Positions 62,610-64,000 of a stretch of DNA of 64,000 nucleotides are shown here, piece after piece. Under the pieces are notes generated by a model, which was given only the letters and a program-made list of their open reading frames with translations, was not told where the DNA came from and made no database searches. The first letter of the stretch is position 1. The number at the start of each line of letters is the position of its first letter. This stretch comes from Vibrio metoecus. Its GTDB lineage: Bacteria > Pseudomonadota > Gammaproteobacteria > Enterobacterales > Vibrionaceae. A program made the translations under genes and the position numbers. Location: positions 2,552,001 to 2,616,000 of the forward strand of contig NZ_CP035686.1 in NCBI RefSeq assembly GCF_009665255.1, in the 5' to 3' direction.

Positions 62610-62738
62610 ACATCTTCTAAGATATTGCCGTGAGGGCAAGGCAGTAAAACTTTGAGTCCCTAGGAGCTTACTGAAGTAAGTGACTAGGGCAAAAAGTACT
62701 TGCTAACGCAGCCATCGCGTCAATACCGACGAAGATGA
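62610..62738. repeat. ERIC-like intergenic repeat
   Basis: Between rph and pyrE a palindromic stretch (62656-62690) has CCCTAGGAGCTTAC and GTAAGTGACTAGGG, very near the ERIC core AGGAGCTTAC ... AAGTAAGTGACTGGGG, followed by GCTAACGCAGCCA as in ERIC. CATCTTC near 62611 and GAAGATGAGGG at the right end form the outer arms. Size near 127 bp agrees with ERIC. It lies inside the rph-pyrE leader and can fold when transcribed. Confidence 0.8.
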
Positions 62739-62742
62739 GGGC

Positions 62743-62769
62743 AAAAAAATAGCCCCCAATTGGGAGCTA
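62743..62769 (-). terminator. rph terminator / candidate pyrE attenuator
   Basis: On the minus strand TAGCTCCCAATTGGGGGCTA is followed by seven T, six bases after the rph stop. In E. coli the same position holds the attenuator that couples rph translation and UTP-dependent pausing to pyrE expression. A similar mechanism here is inference based on order and spacing. Confidence 0.8.
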
Positions 62770-62774
62770 CTTGA

Positions 62775-63491
62775 TCAATCTAACAACGATGCCTTCTGCA
62801 CTGCGACAATATCGGCAATGCCTTTTTTCGCGACAGCCAACAATTCCAGCAACTGCTCATGACTGAACGGCTCACCTTCCGCGGTGCCTTGGATTTCAAT
62901 CATTTTGCCTTCTTCGGTCATGACCACGTTCATATCCGTATCAGCGGCAGAATCTTCGACATATTCCAGATCGCACAGCACATCTTCACCTAAGATACCA
63001 ACCGAAACCGCAGCCACATGGCCTTTCATCGGGTTCTTCTTCAGTTGACCTTTGGCGATCAGATGGGCAAAAGCATCGGCCAGTGCCACGCTTGCACCGG
63101 TAATCGAAGCGGTACGCGTACCGCCATCGGCTTGAATCACATCACAATCCACTGTGATCATGATTTCGCCCATCGCTTCCAGATCCACCACAGCACGTAG
63201 GCTGCGCGCGATCAGACGCTGGATTTCCATGGTACGACCGACTTGCTTACCATTGGTCGCTTCACGACGCGTGCGTGAATGGGTCGCACGTGGCAACATG
63301 CCGTATTCCGCCGTCACCCAGCCTTTACCTTGGCCTTTTAACCAACGTGGCACACCTTCTTCAATGCTGGCATTACACAACACTTTGGTGTTGCCAAATT
63401 CCACCAACACCGAGCCTTCTGCGTATGCAGTGTAGTTGCGGGTGATTTTGATGGGGCGAACTTGGTCCGCAGCGCGGTTATCTGGACGCAT
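62775..63491 (-). CDS. rph: Ribonuclease PH
   Basis: A 238-residue phosphorolytic 3'-5' exoribonuclease starting MRPDNRAADQVRPIKI. The conserved RNYTAYAEGSVLVEFG, SRTRREATNGKQ and CDVIQADGGTRTASITGA segments hold the RNA- and phosphate-binding residues. It trims tRNA 3' ends. The ATG at 63491 fits family length; the frame is open 19 codons further upstream. Unlike the well-known E. coli K-12 allele, no frameshift is seen. Confidence 0.96.
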   Translation of the reverse strand: MRPDNRAADQVRPIKITRNYTAYAEGSVLVEFGNTKVLCNASIEEGVPRWLKGQGKGWVTAEYGMLPRATHSRTRREATNGKQVGRTMEIQRLIARSLRAVVDLEAMGEIMITVDCDVIQADGGTRTASITGASVALADAFAHLIAKGQLKKNPMKGHVAAVSVGILGEDVLCDLEYVEDSAADTDMNVVMTEEGKMIEIQGTAEGEPFSHEQLLELLAVAKKGIADIVAVQKASLLD

Positions 63492-63654
63492 AGGGTCTCG
63501 ACCTTCTTGTGGCTGTATCAATTCGGTTGGGGCGTGATTATAGCCCAAAGCCCCTACAGGCGCTAGGTTAACGAACTCAGCACGGTAGCGCCGTTTTGCC
63601 TGCTTTGCTACTATTAGCGCCAGTCACAAAGAGATGAAAGCAAAGGACATCCTG

Positions 63655-64000
63655 ATGATTTACAGCATGACTGCGTACGCACGCAAAGAAGTCAAAGGCG
63701 ATTGGGGCAGCGCCGTGTGGGAAATTCGCTCGGTTAACCAACGTTATTTAGAAACGTACTTCCGCCTGCCTGAGCAGTTCCGTGGTTTAGAACCACTGCT
63801 GCGCGAGCGTTTTCGTCAGCGCCTGTCACGCGGTAAGATCGAGTGTCATTTGCGCTTTGAAGCGAATCCCGCCGCACAAAGCCATCTCACCATCAATGAA
63901 GGGCTCGCCCAGCAAGTGATTAATGCGGCAAGCCAGATCATGCATATGACTGGTGAACTCAGCCGCATTAACCCATTCCAAGTGATGCAGTGGCCGGGCG
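63655..64000 (+). CDS. yicC: YicC family endoribonuclease, N-terminal part (runs off the window)
   Basis: From the ATG at 63655 the frame stays open to the end. It begins MIYSMTAYARKE and contains WEIRSVNQRYLE and RLSRGKIECHL, the conserved N-terminal motifs of YicC. The family is linked with RNA cleavage and stationary-phase survival. About 115 of the usual 287 codons are present. Divergent from rph, as in E. coli. Confidence 0.92.
   Translation, partial: MIYSMTAYARKEVKGDWGSAVWEIRSVNQRYLETYFRLPEQFRGLEPLLRERFRQRLSRGKIECHLRFEANPAAQSHLTINEGLAQQVINAASQIMHMTGELSRINPFQVMQWPG

Noticed and set aside
1..64000. CRISPR arrays, integron attC/VCR sites, tRNA or rRNA genes, prophage
   Set aside because: No regularly spaced repeats, cloverleaf-like genes, integrase or phage structural genes were seen on either strand.

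Overview
The window is chromosomal DNA of a Vibrio, most likely a non-O1/non-O139 Vibrio cholerae. The right part has the order coaD-mutM-(hypothetical)-rpmG-rpmB-radC-chemoreceptor-coaBC-slmA-lpxL-lpxN-pyrE-rph-yicC. The middle part is an LPS core (wav/waa) cluster with wavE, kdkA, waaA, waaF and hldD. The O-antigen locus lies between hldD (gmhD) and the beta-CASP nuclease gene known as rjg, which is the usual place for V. cholerae O-antigen genes. No tRNA, rRNA, CRISPR array, prophage or toxin gene was seen.

Layout. (1) 1-4265: conserved flank with a yjaG start (cut by the edge), a 2-hydroxyacid dehydrogenase, a uracil-DNA-glycosylase-like protein, an MscS-type channel and the rjg nuclease. 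(2) 4341-34017: one long minus-strand O-antigen operon read from wzz towards a WbpM/PglF-like dehydratase. It is preceded by an exact RfaH-type ops element at 34054-34065. (3) 34235-52399: heptose and core genes, with an AT-rich minus-strand pocket (37696-40623) containing the O-antigen ligase. (4) 52510-64000: conserved housekeeping genes, ending in a truncated yicC.

The O-antigen locus is of the Wzx/Wzy/Wzz type. Transcription order is wzz, wecB, IS copy 2, wecC, ddhD-A-B-C, an Abe/Prt-type reductase, wzx, IS copy 1, wzy, an AsnB-like amidotransferase, GT2, GT4, an acetamidino-transfer trio (WbuX-like, HisH, HisF), a bi-domain oxidoreductase, a heparinase II/III-like protein, GT4, a nucleotide-sugar epimerase/reductase, a PglC-like initiating transferase and the 4,6-dehydratase. 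It predicts ManNAcA, a CDP-activated 3,6-dideoxyhexose, a QuiNAc/FucNAc-type first sugar and an amidino-modified sugar. With one initiating transferase and three glycosyltransferases, this suggests a tetrasaccharide repeat (inference).

Two nearly identical IS1358-like (ISAs1 family) elements lie in the same orientation around an 8.1-kb block carrying wzx, the dideoxyhexose genes and wecC. Copy 2 (30312-31637) has perfect 10-bp target duplications and inserted across the wecB stop codon. Copy 1 (20888-22209) has no target duplication, sits among relics of two other transposases, and has lost the first catalytic Asp of its transposase through a 3-base deletion.

The core region makes and joins the LPS inner core: hldD supplies ADP-heptose, waaA and kdkA add and phosphorylate Kdo, several GT9 proteins add heptose, and waaL joins the finished O-antigen to the core. 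lpxL and lpxN acylate lipid A. An unusual operon tail (HAD phosphatase, nucleotidyltransferase-kinase fusion, second nucleotidyltransferase, WavE) looks like an uncharacterised activation route for a core substituent.
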